Source of the DNA: Siphonodentalium dalli
Taxonomy: Eukaryota; Mollusca; Scaphopoda; Gadilida; Siphonodentaliidae
DNA: 64,000 nt
Reading direction: 5' to 3'
NCBI GenBank assembly: GCA_032622095.1
Contig: CP136063.1
Coordinates: 39,096,106 to 39,160,105 of the forward strand
Shown piece after piece: positions 1-9,737 of the stretch (position 1 is the stretch's first letter; each line of letters opens with the position of its first letter). Made by a program: the position numbers and the translations under genes. Below the pieces are notes generated by a model that had not been told where the DNA came from, did not search any database, and was given only the letters and a program-made list of their open reading frames with translations.

Positions 1-795
1 GGAGGGAAACTTTATGATGCGATGGTAAATTCAAACCATCTGTTTGATACAAATATCCCCCTAGCTGTAATGAAATTCACCAAGAACCACCGCCAAAAGT
101 TGCAAACATTCATGATGGGTATCACCAAACTGCTTTACGACAGCTATAAGCTAGAGATGGCATACCTGCAACTCAGCAACAAGTCGACAGCAGTAAGGAA
201 TGAAAAGATAAAGACATGGGAAAGAAGAATGAGGGAAGTCTACACTGAAGTGCTGGCGTATGACAAACAAGTCGAATCGAAATGGGAAAGTCAGTCAGAG
301 GAGGATTTCGATACTCTCGCTGCGGCAAAAGTCGACTTAAATAATCAAGATTTTATGAAGCAAGTCAATGATTTTCTTGTCGCCAAATATTCCTGGAGAC
401 GATGGTTTGTCGTGGTATATGATGACATAGCAGGCTCGGATAATCACGCTGTCCGCGTACGTGGTGGTTTCCACAGGTTTCTATTCCACGGACGAAATAT
501 GCTTGTTGCTAGTAAAACCAAAGAAGAAAAGCGGATGGATCTTGCCGATGCCAAGTCTGCTGTCAGCCGAATGGTGGATACCTACACAACGCCGTGTATT
601 GAATTTGAGAGAAGACACTGTACAGGATACCATAGAGAGGCCGAGAAAATATTTGGCTTAAACCGGCGTGTCGCTGACTCTGTTCCAAATTATTCCATAT
701 TCGGTGTCGTCAGAAGGGAAAATGGACTGTGTCTAACTGGTGACGGAGCTGCCATTTCCAACAGGAGACATTTCGATTTATTTCTGGTGGGATGA
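1..795 (+). CDS. C-terminal part of an uncharacterised protein, possibly of the secreted cephalotoxin-like family (5' end outside window)
   Basis: The frame is open from the first base of the window to a TGA at 793-795. About 264 codons are visible and the true start is probably upstream; the first ATG in frame is at 22. The product is rich in charged residues and looks helical in its first 110 residues. An aromatic block around RRWFVVVYDD with a following GSDNH, and a GGFHRF segment, follow. No signal peptide or membrane segment is seen in this part, and four cysteines lie in the last third. The block order recalls large secreted proteins of molluscs and fish annotated as cephalotoxin-like, but that is a memory-based resemblance and not an alignment. 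It may be a last exon. A 74-bp minisatellite starts only a few bases after the stop. That the frame codes is fairly sure; the family is not. Confidence 0.6.
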   Translation, partial: GGKLYDAMVNSNHLFDTNIPLAVMKFTKNHRQKLQTFMMGITKLLYDSYKLEMAYLQLSNKSTAVRNEKIKTWERRMREVYTEVLAYDKQVESKWESQSEEDFDTLAAAKVDLNNQDFMKQVNDFLVAKYSWRRWFVVVYDDIAGSDNHAVRVRGGFHRFLFHGRNMLVASKTKEEKRMDLADAKSAVSRMVDTYTTPCIEFERRHCTGYHREAEKIFGLNRRVADSVPNYSIFGVVRRENGLCLTGDGAAISNRRHFDLFLVG

Positions 796-799
796 AGCA

Positions 800-1090
800 A
801 CAACTGGATGGAAACTCCTATGCACATAAAACATTAGGAGTAGCATAACTAGGTATTCATTATATATGTATATCCGGCTGGATGGGAACTCTTATTATCA
901 TAAAAGATTAGGAGTAACATAACTAGGCATTCATTATATATGTATATCAGGCTGGATGGGAACTCTTATTATCATAAAAGATTAGGAGTAACATAACTAG
1001 GTATTCATTATATATGTATATCAGGCTGGATGGAAACTCTTATGAACATAAAATCATTAGGGGTAACATAAGTAGGTCTTCATTATATAA
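800..1090. repeat. 74-bp minisatellite, block 1 (about 4 copies)
   Basis: The unit contains the core GGCTGGATGGAAACTC, then a TTAGGAGTAACATAACTAGG part and an ATTCATTATATATGTATATC part. The GGCTGG core recurs at 876, 950 and 1024, and a variant sits at 802, so the period is 74. The same unit forms blocks at 1884-2093 and 54446-54860. Confidence 0.9.
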
Positions 1091-1091
1091 G

Positions 1092-1241
1092 AAATAAACG
1101 GCGGTTTCAATGTGGTCATAGGATTTTGACCGCGAGAAAAAATCAGCAAACTGCATGAACCCCGAAGGGGTTTATGCGCAGTTTGCTGATTTTTTATCGC
1201 GGTCAAAACCCATGACCACGTTGAATCTGCCGTTTATTATT
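1092..1241. mobile_element. Near-perfect hairpin MITE
   Basis: The two halves are reverse complements for about 70 bases each. The outer ends are AAATAAACGGC and GCCGTTTATTATTT, the middle of the arms carries TTTTGACCGCG and CGCGGTCAAAA, and the inner arms carry AATCAGCAAACTGC and GCAGTTTGCTGATT. The tip is CCCCGAAGGGG. Few mismatches remain, so the copy is young or the hairpin is kept. It sits directly after the first minisatellite block. No ORF is present. Confidence 0.9.
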
Positions 1242-1761
1242 TATATTTATATACTTAAATTCATTATGAACTAGGATTGTCTGTCTTTCCCACTATTTAT
1301 TCATCTATTTAAATGAACGTTCAGAAAGTGCGAATCCTCGTTTTTTGGAAAACCAAACATTTTGAGAATTCGTTCTTGAAAAACGGAAAAAAACGTAATT
1401 TCACAGTTTAGTATACACATATGACAAACTGTCTTGTTTAGCTAGTAACTAATGTAGACGTGTTTATTTCAAGAATGATAACTGAAACTAACAATTAAGT
1501 TTCGGCTGTGGATAAGAAATCGACAACACGCCGTTCTACCATCATGATATATTTGTGAGATTCGGGGGAATATTCGTAGCCATAAGGAAAATGATAAAAC
1601 GTTATTAAGTAGCGGGATTTTTGAACATCAACATTCAGTAACACCGGGGAGCAACAACTCTGATAATAGACCAAAATAAATTTCTTGTCAAATCCGGACG
1701 TACTATATAGATACTCAAGCAGTCGGTAATGTCCGACAATCCCCGGTCATTTCCGGGACCA
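1242..1761. other. No gene seen
   Basis: This 520-bp AT-rich stretch holds no ORF of note, and I see no repeat shared with the rest of the window. Confidence 0.6.
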
Positions 1762-1831
1762 ATGTGTTCATAAACCTATGAACGACTTTGGAAGTGACGT
1801 CACCTTGCGTTCATAGGTTTATGAACGCATT
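1762..1831. repeat. Nested palindrome around a TGACGTCA site
   Basis: Two 18-bp arms, at 1766-1783 and 1809-1826, are exact reverse complements of each other. Each arm is itself a quasi-palindrome (GTTCATA, a 4-base loop, TATGAAC). Including flanks, the pairing spans 25 bases per side with one mismatch. TGACGTCA, a consensus CRE/ATF site, lies between the arms at 1795-1802. It may be a small MITE or a protein-binding element; nothing shows it is transcribed. Confidence 0.8.
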
Positions 1832-1883
1832 GAATACGGGGCGTGTCTACCGTAACGCTATGGGGAAATCGGAGGAGATATTA

Positions 1884-2093
1884 GGTGTATGTAAATATAT
1901 ATGTATATCCGGCTGGATGGGAACTCTTATTATCATAAAAGATTAGGAGTAACATAACTAGGTATTCATTATATATGTATATCGGGCTGGATGGAAACTC
2001 TTATGAACATAAAAGCATGCGGAATAACGTAACTAGGTATTCATTATATAGGTATATCAGGCTGGATGGAAATTATTATTAACATACAAACAT
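1884..2093. repeat. 74-bp minisatellite, block 2 (about 3 copies)
   Basis: This is the same unit as block 1, with GGCTGG cores at 1911, 1984 and 2060. Its right edge runs directly into the terminal sequence of the foldback family at 2094. Confidence 0.9.
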
Positions 2094-2217
2094 TAAAGAT
2101 GGATTATCTCTTTAAGCAACAAATTTGAAATAGTTGCGAGGGTATAAAATAATAAATATGAACTGAAGACCCGGTCCGGAAAAGCTTCTATCAATTAATA
2201 TTGATTTTATTTCTAAT
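2094..2217 (+). mobile_element. Left-end fragment of the foldback family
   Basis: It begins TTAAAGATGGATTATCTCTT and continues through GGAAAAGCTTCTATCAATTA. The same sequence forms the outer arms of the long inverted repeat at 58530-59368. Only about 120 bp of the arm is left here; a GC-rich hairpin follows. Confidence 0.8.
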
Positions 2218-2262
2218 AAGCCCACGTAGGCGACGCCCCGCAGGGGCGGAGCCGTGGGCTTT
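2218..2262. repeat. GC-rich short hairpin
   Basis: AAGCCCACG pairs with CGTGGGCTT, and the inner part CGCCCC pairs with GGGGCG around a GCA loop. It is 45 bp long and stands out against AT-rich surroundings. It may be a tiny MITE inserted in the foldback fragment. Confidence 0.75.
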
Positions 2263-3112
2263 AGATGATACTGGGCGTACGCACTCGACGCTGGGAGAGC
2301 ATTGAATCTGCAATACTGTTGAACGAAAAATAAGTTTCTAAAAATATATCATGACCCCGACACACTTTGAACTTTGAACTCGTCTTCCCGAGCCACATAT
2401 GCAGCGATTGGATAATCGCGTTTGTCTTAACCAATCAGAATCAACGTTGCTCACAGACGGTTGTTAGGCAAGTGGTGCTATTCAAACAAAGTTGAAAAAT
2501 GCCACCTCGGATTATTATTTCCTCGAATTACTAATTACAACACACGCGTTGGGCGAGAGAAAAACTGCTTACATTATGATATACAAGGTGAGTACATGTA
2601 CATGATCATTATCCGGTGTATGATGTACCATTGTACGTCTTGTTTGGCGGCGAATGTAACAAATTCACCAACTCCAGCCAATTTCCAGGCGATGGGCGGA
2701 TGGCAGACTGACCGTTGACCGTTGACTCCAAGTTTAGTGACTCGGGTTCAAAGTCATAATTCCACGATTCACTCCTGCAACAAATTTGGAAATTACAATT
2801 TGAACGAATCAAGTTATCTACTTCATTTGTGATTATACTTGCGAGTACTATGTTACGTAGTCGTACACAGCGACAAAATTAATTTATGAACACAGTTTTG
2901 TCAAAGGTGCCATTACCTGCAACCAGAAATTATTTACACACTACACAGGACGGAAGCGATCGAATTCTCGCATTGTTGTCATAATAATGTTGACTTAATT
3001 GTCGAATGATAGAACACCGACACACGGCGATGGCAATTGTTTTCACGGTAATAATCCCGATGAGAAAGTATGGAATAATAAAATAAGTCTGCCGTACACA
3101 ACACTGACTACA
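2263..3112. other. No gene seen
   Basis: About 850 bp of apparently unique DNA flanks the LTR element. The only ORFs, at 2461-2718 on plus and 2609-2812 on minus, are short and overlap each other on opposite strands. I would not call either a gene. Confidence 0.55.
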
Positions 3113-3116
3113 GTAC

Positions 3117-3328
3117 TGAAACCTAACAGGACATTGTATTGTCTTTAACATGGTTTATTCTATACTAATATAACACAGTTCATAATAATCAAGATGTCAG
3201 CCAAAAGACGTGTGGTTCGGTCGGGATTCAGTTCTGTTCTGTCCTTCTCGATAGCTGGGAGTGACGTCACATCCTCGGGTGCACTCGTACCGGATAACCG
3301 GTACTCTTCGGGACCTAAAACCGCTACA
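3117..3328 (-). repeat. 3' LTR (212 bp)
   Basis: It reads TGTAGCGG to GGTTTCA. The same marks as in the 5' LTR are kept: the GTACCGG hairpin at 3287-3304, TGACGTCA at 3262-3269 and AATAAA near the end. Its middle differs widely from the 5' LTR. Confidence 0.9.
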
Positions 3329-3335
3329 TTCCCCC
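3329..3335 (-). other. Polypurine tract
   Basis: GGGGGAA on the minus strand directly abuts the TG of the 3' LTR, the expected place for plus-strand priming. Confidence 0.75.
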
Positions 3336-4228
3336 AAGCTTTGAAAAGAGGGCCCTGTTGGAGGGGGTTGAAGAATTCGTCCATCCATCGTCATTAGTCA
3401 GTCCAAGTTCCAACAAGACTTCTGTTACGTCATAGGCCTCCGTGAGCTCGGTTGCAGAGTCTTGTAGTCGACGCATTGGATCCTGAACATCGGATGACTG
3501 ACGAACACTTGTAACTTGGTCGAGGAAGGCACCGTCATATGGATGGCTGGCAGAGTGGAATTTCTCAGCATCTCGTATCATCCAACTACCATTTTCTGTC
3601 ATATCTGGTAATGTCTTCGCCATTGTATCGGTCAAATGATTGTCTGGCCAGCTTGTTTACACCGCCCAATGTCTTGGCTCCATTGGGTGACCAGTTAAGT
3701 TCTTGATCCGGAACGCATGTCGTAGGTACAGTAAGTTCCTTCTGTCGAACCGTATAGAGGTGGTCTGCACTATGTATACTCTGGCCATGGTGAATAGCTG
3801 CTGACATTCACTTCTTGGTCCACTCGACCGATAACCATTGACTGGGTTCTGCGTGTTATGCTTCGTGGAATATGTACATCAATGCAGAGTGAAAGAGAAA
3901 CCGGGGCCCGGCATTCTCAGTACAACATACAAATGGTGGTTCAATGTCGGTGTAGTATATCAGCTGGCCCGATATCCATTACCGACAACGCAACCCCCAT
4001 GTTGGATTCACTCATTGCTGCATTAACTGTGAACATCATTTAAACGTTGCGAACAAGCATATGATTACGTTCAGTGAGTCATGGAGGTACATTTCCCTAC
4101 TGGAACCCGCATCATTCTGGCGACAAGTAATGGTCTTAATAGTTTGCCATGGGGTCTGATGATACTCTGACCATGGCTGTGGATCTCTTCATTGTAGTTA
4201 GTAATTGCGATCCACGTCTGATTCGGAC
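3336..4228 (-). other. 3' region of the LTR element with short ORFs
   Basis: Two ORFs stand out on the minus strand: 3586-3807 (MSAAIHHGQ to RYDRKW) and, in another frame, 3324-3635 (MAKTLPDMT to FSKLGGM). The second ends four bases inside the 3' LTR. They overlap in a way that could be one frame broken by a shift, or two exons. Neither matches a domain I know. A third frame at 4071-4256 overlaps the end of the long ORF. This may be a remnant of a pol or env end, or a spliced product. Confidence 0.45.
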
Positions 4229-6856
4229 TCACTTGCCACCAGGATCCCAAGGCCATTGATCTGGAGAACCTGCTTTATTTCGGAGCCAGGTGTGATTCAT
4301 TGGATTCTGGCTTGCGTTCCCCCTGTATGATTGTTCGGCACTTACAGGTATGAAACCTGAACTTGGTTTGCAGATCCAGGTCGACCTGCTTTCCGAACTG
4401 CTCCTAAGTTGAGGCAATTCTGTACCAAAATTTCCATTGCTGCCAGGCCTCAACTGGACATCTTTCTTCACCCCATTGCTGTCATGGTGCTCATCATGTG
4501 GTGGGTGGTGATTCTGGTACGGCTTCTCAGGTTGATAATGTGATATTGGCAGGGCACACAGACTATCTTCTGGACTGCCATTACATAATTTATGGTTCGG
4601 CTGGTCATGATCATTTAGTACTGGTGACAACACATCACTCGTGGTTGCGAGATGCTTCATATTTTGCTCTGGTGATTCATTGTCGAAGAGCGTCGCCTTG
4701 TTCATATGACCCACCTTTTCATCAGAAGAGTCAAAGGAAACCGGTCTTAGAACTGTTGATACAGCATCTGAGACATTAGCGGGCGACTCCAGAACTGTTT
4801 GAACAGCGTCTGAGATGTTAGTGGATGCCGAATCATCATCGTAGGAGCCTGATGTGATTGAATACAGGGTCGAGTCAAAGCCAATTTTGTCGAATTCAAT
4901 GAAGGATGTATCGCCATCGGATGTCAAAGAATCAAACTGTGTGAGAAGAGGGATCTGGGCGTCTCTCAGATCGCCTCGGTCTCCACCTGACCATCCTTGT
5001 GGCTGAAGCAGAACTGCATCTTTTTCAGATTCTGAATAATCTATTGAACTCAGCTCCAGAGAAACGCTATCGTCCCATTCTAGATTGATATCATAGATCG
5101 GCGACTCTTCATCTTGTAAGAAGCCTGTGTTGGCATCGTGGTTGATATATGTCTCATCCGGTGATAGTGGTTTATGCTGAACTGCATTTCTTGAATAGAA
5201 TGCATACTCATCTGGTGTCAGAAGTTGCATGTCTTCTATTTCAGACTGTACGTTCAGCAGTTTGTCGGACCAGGTTGTCAGTTCCTGCACCAATGTCCCT
5301 GGTTGTTCATCGTTGATAAATTGCCCAGACGCAGAATCATTTACCTCCAATACTAAAGAGGGTGTCGGCTTTATAGGAGGACTCGTGGTTGTTGGAGCTT
5401 CATTCTTCAACTCAGAGCTGAAAAACATCAAACTTGGATCGAGAGACTCGGATCTGGATGTCAACGTTTCTGCTAATGGCGATATTGGGACATCAAAATC
5501 TCGGAAATCGAGACGGGGAGAATCCCTGTGCATTGAAGCAGACTCTGGAAACCATTCTTCTGAGGGTGGATCACTCTGTGCCGAAGAAGTTTGTCGGGAA
5601 TCTTTGCCGACTTGGAGCTTTGTGACTATATTATTGTCAGCTACTTCTTCCCCAACTAATTCAATTGGGCTGCTCTCTACTCTCTTATTTCCATGTGCCG
5701 ACTTGATGGCTATTGTTGACGGCTGATTGTCCAGGACTGCCGTTTTGGATGCCATCTTTTCTGATAATCCGCCTTTTAACAACTTTTTGACAAGTACGTC
5801 CGATTGTTTGGAGGTTGGCTGGTTGTAGGCCACTTGCCCTGCCATAGTGTCTTCTGGTGTGTTGACCGTTTGATTAGGATGGCAATCTGCAGGAACACTG
5901 TCGGCCTCTATGGAACTCGTCCATAATGGTTGGTCGTGTGCGGCCATTCTGGATGCCATCTGTATCGCAGACTTGGGAGACATTCCTTCTGAGGGTGATA
6001 CTGGAACATCATAATCTCGGAAATCGAGACGGGGAGGATCCCTCTGCGTCGCAGACTCGGGAGGCATTTCTTCTGAGGGCGATAATGGAACCTCAAAATC
6101 TCGGGAATCAAGACGGGGAGGATCCCTCTGTGCCAAAGAAGTTCGTAAGACTTTAATGTTGCTAGCCACCTCTTCCCTATCTAAATCCATTGGACTGCCC
6201 CTTCCTCTCTCACACTTATGTGTCGACCTTTCCCCAAAGTTGGAATAAGTCCGGTATTTCGACTTCTCCTCTACTAGGCCCATCAGCTTCTTAATGTTTG
6301 CTGCCATCTCACCCATTCCTCCCTCGAGTGAGCTCACCCTCAGGTCGACATCCGATGATTGATTTGCGGACGTCCTGTTTTTGGCAGTGTCTCCATCTCT
6401 GGTAGTTTCATTCTTGCCCCATGGAGTGGAATCATTTGACGGCTTCGTATTTTCTGTTTTCCGGGACCGGTTATATCGGGAATTCTGCTCATACCCGGAG
6501 TTCTTTGGGCTTTCCGACCTCCAATTTCGGTCATAGCCGGAGTTCTTGGGACTTTCCGACCTCCAATTTCGGTCATAGCCGGAGTTCTTCGGACTCTCCG
6601 ACCTCCAATTCCGGTTATAGCCGGAGTTCTTCGGACTCTCCGACCTCCAATTCCGGTTATAGCCGGAGTTGTTCCTTCTTGCATCCCCCAAGTCGGGAGC
6701 CCTTCTTCCATCCCCTCTTCCCCTATTGTCCCTGTACACTTGGCTGATCTGGGGCCCATCCGAATCTGAATCCGAATCTACCCAAGTGGCCTTTACCTCT
6801 TTCTTCAGTCTCTTCCCGTATATTGCCTGGGTGGTCTGCTGGAAGAGTTGCGCCTT
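4229..6856 (-). CDS. Long in-frame extension of gag, unknown function (reached by UAG readthrough or own start)
   Basis: The frame continues directly from the gag UAG to a TGA at 4229-4231. Right after the UAG come 39 codons ending in an acidic DSDSDSDG run. No ATG opens it early; the first GTG is at 6739. The N-terminal part is RG-rich and holds four tandem copies of NSGYNRNWRSESPK, an RNA-binding-like, low-complexity stretch. Further on, a unit of about 29 residues with QRDPPRLDFRD and VPISPSE recurs three times. The rest is Ser/Asp/Glu/Pro-rich and looks disordered. Few cysteines are present, and no protease, polymerase or zinc-knuckle motif is visible. It may stand in for the nucleocapsid part. 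The end reads GGCAAGTGAGT, which also fits a splice donor. Confidence 0.7.
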   Translation of the reverse strand, partial: KAQLFQQTTQAIYGKRLKKEVKATWVDSDSDSDGPQISQVYRDNRGRGDGRRAPDLGDARRNNSGYNRNWRSESPKNSGYNRNWRSESPKNSGYDRNWRSESPKNSGYDRNWRSESPKNSGYEQNSRYNRSRKTENTKPSNDSTPWGKNETTRDGDTAKNRTSANQSSDVDLRVSSLEGGMGEMAANIKKLMGLVEEKSKYRTYSNFGERSTHKCERGRGSPMDLDREEVASNIKVLRTSLAQRDPPRLDSRDFEVPLSPSEEMPPESATQRDPPRLDFRDYDVPVSPSEGMSPKSAIQMASRMAAHDQPLWTSSIEADSVPADCHPNQTVNTPEDTMAGQVAYNQPTSKQSDVLVKKLLKGGLSEKMASKTAVLDNQPSTIAIKSAHGNKRVESSPIELVGEEVADNNIVTKLQVGKDSRQTSSAQSDPPSEEWFPESASMHRDSPRLDFRDFDVPISPLAETLTSRSESLDPSLMFFSSELKNEAPTTTSPPIKPTPSLVLEVNDSASGQFINDEQPGTLVQELTTWSDKLLNVQSEIEDMQLLTPDEYAFYSRNAVQHKPLSPDETYINHDANTGFLQDEESPIYDINLEWDDSVSLELSSIDYSESEKDAVLLQPQGWSGGDRGDLRDAQIPLLTQFDSLTSDGDTSFIEFDKIGFDSTLYSITSGSYDDDSASTNISDAVQTVLESPANVSDAVSTVLRPVSFDSSDEKVGHMNKATLFDNESPEQNMKHLATTSDVLSPVLNDHDQPNHKLCNGSPEDSLCALPISHYQPEKPYQNHHPPHDEHHDSNGVKKDVQLRPGSNGNFGTELPQLRSSSESRSTWICKPSSGFIPVSAEQSYRGNASQNPMNHTWLRNKAGSPDQWPWDPGGK
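6495..6668 (-). repeat. 42-bp coding tandem repeat
   Basis: The CCGGAG mark recurs at 6495, 6537, 6579, 6621 and 6663, exactly 42 bp apart. It encodes the 14-residue NSGYNRNWRSESPK unit. Copies differ at a few bases (NRNW versus DRNW). Confidence 0.9.
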
Positions 6857-7984
6857 CTATACTGCCATCTTAATGGTTGGCTGGGCGGAAGTGGCAACAT
6901 GTTGCCCTGTTTCCTTGTCCAGTAGTCCTTGGCAGAACTTGAGTACTGCCTGTCTCTGCTGGACTGCCCCCGGCGCGTCACTGAAGGCCTGTATTGACAG
7001 CTTCTGCACCCTGTCTGCCCAGTCCTCTAGAGGTTCATCCGTATGTTGTCTGGCCACTGTTAGTTCCGCCTGGGCCTTCTCAGGACGATCATGTTCCTCA
7101 TATCTACTTCTGAGTTCCCTCAGAAGTTGCTGATATGACATTTCATCCTGCCGATCGACCATCGCGCAGAATTCGGCCGCCTTTCCCTCCAGACACCAGA
7201 CCAGTTTCTCTTTCCTTTCTTCCTCGTCCCAATTCTGGCGCTGGGCGAAATGAACGAATCGCTTCTCAAACACCATCCACATGGTGGTTCCATCGAACTT
7301 TAGCCGAGATGGTATTTTCTCAACGCCTATCCTGTCTCTTCTCTCATTTCTTTCCCGGTCGTTCCGTCCCCCTCTATATGGCTCCCGGTCCTCATCCCAT
7401 CTCCTCGGTTCTTCGTTCTCTCTCCTGTCGTTTCTCTCCGGCACCCTGTCCCGTCTCCCTTGATCAGCCACTGCCTGTACCGCTGGTGTTACTGAAGGTA
7501 TTGTGGCTGGTGGCACCTGCGCCGCTGGGGTTGCCATCTGGTTCGGCGGGTACATGTATTGCTGATTGGTCCCGTAGGGAAATGGCGGTTGTGGCCAGAG
7601 CGGTGGAGGAAAATGGGTGGGGTGTCTCTGTACTTCGGGTACCACCTTAGCTTGTTCATAGCTTAGCTTCTCTTTTCGGCGCCCTTCTCTCTCGTCCCTT
7701 AGCTTATCCTCATAACTTCGAGCCTGTGCCCTCATTTCTTCATTCAGGGACACCCCTTCTTGTGTTTTACTCTCTATTCCTTTCTTCAGGGACTCATTTT
7801 CCTTCTTCAGGAGTCTAACCTTTTCATTCAGTGAACAATAACCTGGGGGTCGAGCTGACCATGAGCTAGACTCGGCTGATGAGCTACATAAGCTAGACGA
7901 TGAGTTCCATGAATATGGATGTGGGTTAACGCCATACATGGGAGTTTGGCCTGGTAGGTTGTTACCTTGATTAGCACTGGACAT
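6857..7984 (-). CDS. gag: Gag polyprotein of the LTR element
   Basis: This is a 375-residue ORF starting MSSANQGNN. Residues 1-50 are Ser/Gly-rich. Residues about 52-110 form a charged coiled-coil-like stretch (LNEKVRLLKKENESLKKG). A Pro-rich linker spans about 115-170, and an Arg/Glu-rich linker spans about 172-220. From about 225 to 365 lies a Retrotrans_gag-type capsid domain with the typical spacing FDGTTMWMVFEKRFVHFAQ, LVWCLEGKAAEF and LLRELRSRYEE. No zinc knuckle follows. The ORF ends in a UAG at 6857-6859. After it the same frame stays open for another 875 codons. Capsid proteins of this family package element RNA into cytoplasmic particles. Confidence 0.85.
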   Translation of the reverse strand: MSSANQGNNLPGQTPMYGVNPHPYSWNSSSSLCSSSAESSSWSARPPGYCSLNEKVRLLKKENESLKKGIESKTQEGVSLNEEMRAQARSYEDKLRDEREGRRKEKLSYEQAKVVPEVQRHPTHFPPPLWPQPPFPYGTNQQYMYPPNQMATPAAQVPPATIPSVTPAVQAVADQGRRDRVPERNDRRENEEPRRWDEDREPYRGGRNDRERNERRDRIGVEKIPSRLKFDGTTMWMVFEKRFVHFAQRQNWDEEERKEKLVWCLEGKAAEFCAMVDRQDEMSYQQLLRELRSRYEEHDRPEKAQAELTVARQHTDEPLEDWADRVQKLSIQAFSDAPGAVQQRQAVLKFCQGLLDKETGQHVATSAQPTIKMAV

Positions 7985-9352
7985 CTTAATTGAACCCGCA
8001 CTTTAATAAATCAGACGTAACAGGCTTATCAATTAATTTATTCCAGTCTGACCAATCAAGCGTCACGGTATGTAAATACCCAATTCCAAGCGTTTCAGAG
8101 TATGATTGGCAAATCAATTGATTAGTGCACTAGCAATAGTGCAATACTACAAGTGATTTGCCCTCTAAACTTCTGAAAACTTTGTAGGTACCTTTAATTA
8201 ATTTATCTCAATTTAAATCAATACACAAAGAAAAAAACACAATTGAATATTCCAACAAGCAATCTGAGCAGCTATCTTATGAATAAATAATATATAATGC
8301 AATTTCAACAGGAATGATTGAACACAATCGGAGGTTCCAAACAATCATTCCCAGCAAATCTGCATCAGGAAAATACACAACAGGGCTCAGAAAACTTAAG
8401 CAATATTCCTAAGAGAACAAAAATAATGGAAATAAATATACCTATTCTGACACACTAAACATGACAATTATTACACAGAGAATACATAACTTATACTATT
8501 TAATACCAAGCAATTAATTTAATACTGTGCAAATGTGTATCAGAAATTCACAAAAATTAATACATATCATATACATCCGTGTCTCCAAAGTACGAATAAC
8601 TTGTTCAGAGAACCTGATCACAGTGACAAAAATATATGAAACAAAAAACCAATTACATTTAGGTTAATCAGCTCTGAAAGTAAACATAACTTATATTGGC
8701 AAGCTGATTGCAAAACTACTGGTAGATAAAGTAAATCAATGTGTATCAATTTAACTACAAGATATTATTAGATATAGGCTGGCTTAATCCAGTCCGCTTC
8801 TTATGATATGAGAGTAATCTCCCTGGAAGAACGGCAGGATTATGCAAGAAGTTCAAGTATTGAACGGTTATCTCCGCATCAATTTCTGAGTTTGAAGTTG
8901 ATCATTGAATGAACAAGAAATATAGGTATTGTTAACCCAATGAAATATGTATTCAGTCAGCGAGTTATGGAAATATAGAACTTAATAGAAGAAGTTGTAT
9001 ACATGGGAATTATGAACCAATTCAGAAATATATGGAAAATGCCTACTCAGAATACTACAAAAATATAATTTTATCTCATAGGCTACACACAAATAATTAA
9101 TTCATCAAAAATAACCACATACAAAATATTAATGAAAAAATATGCATATATCATAGTGTGTATATAATTTATTGAAAAATAAATCGGGTCTCATAACACC
9201 AAACTTATGCCGAGAAACTGATCACATTGACATTAGAAATATAATAAATCAGTGTCTCACAAGTACATATACTCATACAGAGAAACTAATCACAATGACA
9301 TGAAAATATATAAATAAATGCAAAACTACAATAAATTATTACCCAACTCTGA

Positions 9353-9377
9353 ATTAAACGAGAAAACTCGCCTTAAT
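9353..9377 (-). repeat. Leader stem-loop, copy 1
   Basis: On the plus strand ATTAA-A-CGAG, loop AAAA, CTCG-CC-TTAAT. It matches the hairpin at 9714-9737: both stems are the same and the loop differs. Confidence 0.55.
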
Positions 9378-9713
9378 TTATCAAAAGATCTGACTCAAAG
9401 GTCAAAAGATGTGGAACTCTAAGTTGAGCTGACAGAGCTGTGTCTTATAATTGTGAAATGTCCATTATGAAATCTGATATTTGACATCAGATAGAACAAG
9501 TAGTTTCATACTGATTTTGCAAGAATTTCCTTTCAGTTGAAAACTGGTTGAGCTGGTTTAATTAAAATTATATATATATACTGGAAGCTGTTCAATTTAG
9601 TATATGAGCTGTTGAAGTTGATCAAATTACTGTCCAATTTTAACTCTGGATATGTTGATATCTGCATAAGGATGAACATGTGATTTTCAGGCTGCTTGGT
9701 TATCCATATTCAA

Positions 9714-9737
9714 ATTAAACGAGTGGCTCGCGTTAAT
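9714..9737 (-). repeat. Leader stem-loop, copy 2
   Basis: On the plus strand ATTAA-A-CGAG, loop TGG, CTCG-CG-TTAAT. The paired bases equal those of copy 1 although loop and flanks have drifted. Confidence 0.55.

Noticed and set aside
5229-5726. A 165-codon plus-strand ORF and others at 4498-4779, 6421-6747, 6669-7133 and 7135-7650
   Set aside because: They are antisense shadows of gag and the long ORF, whose composition keeps the opposite strand open.
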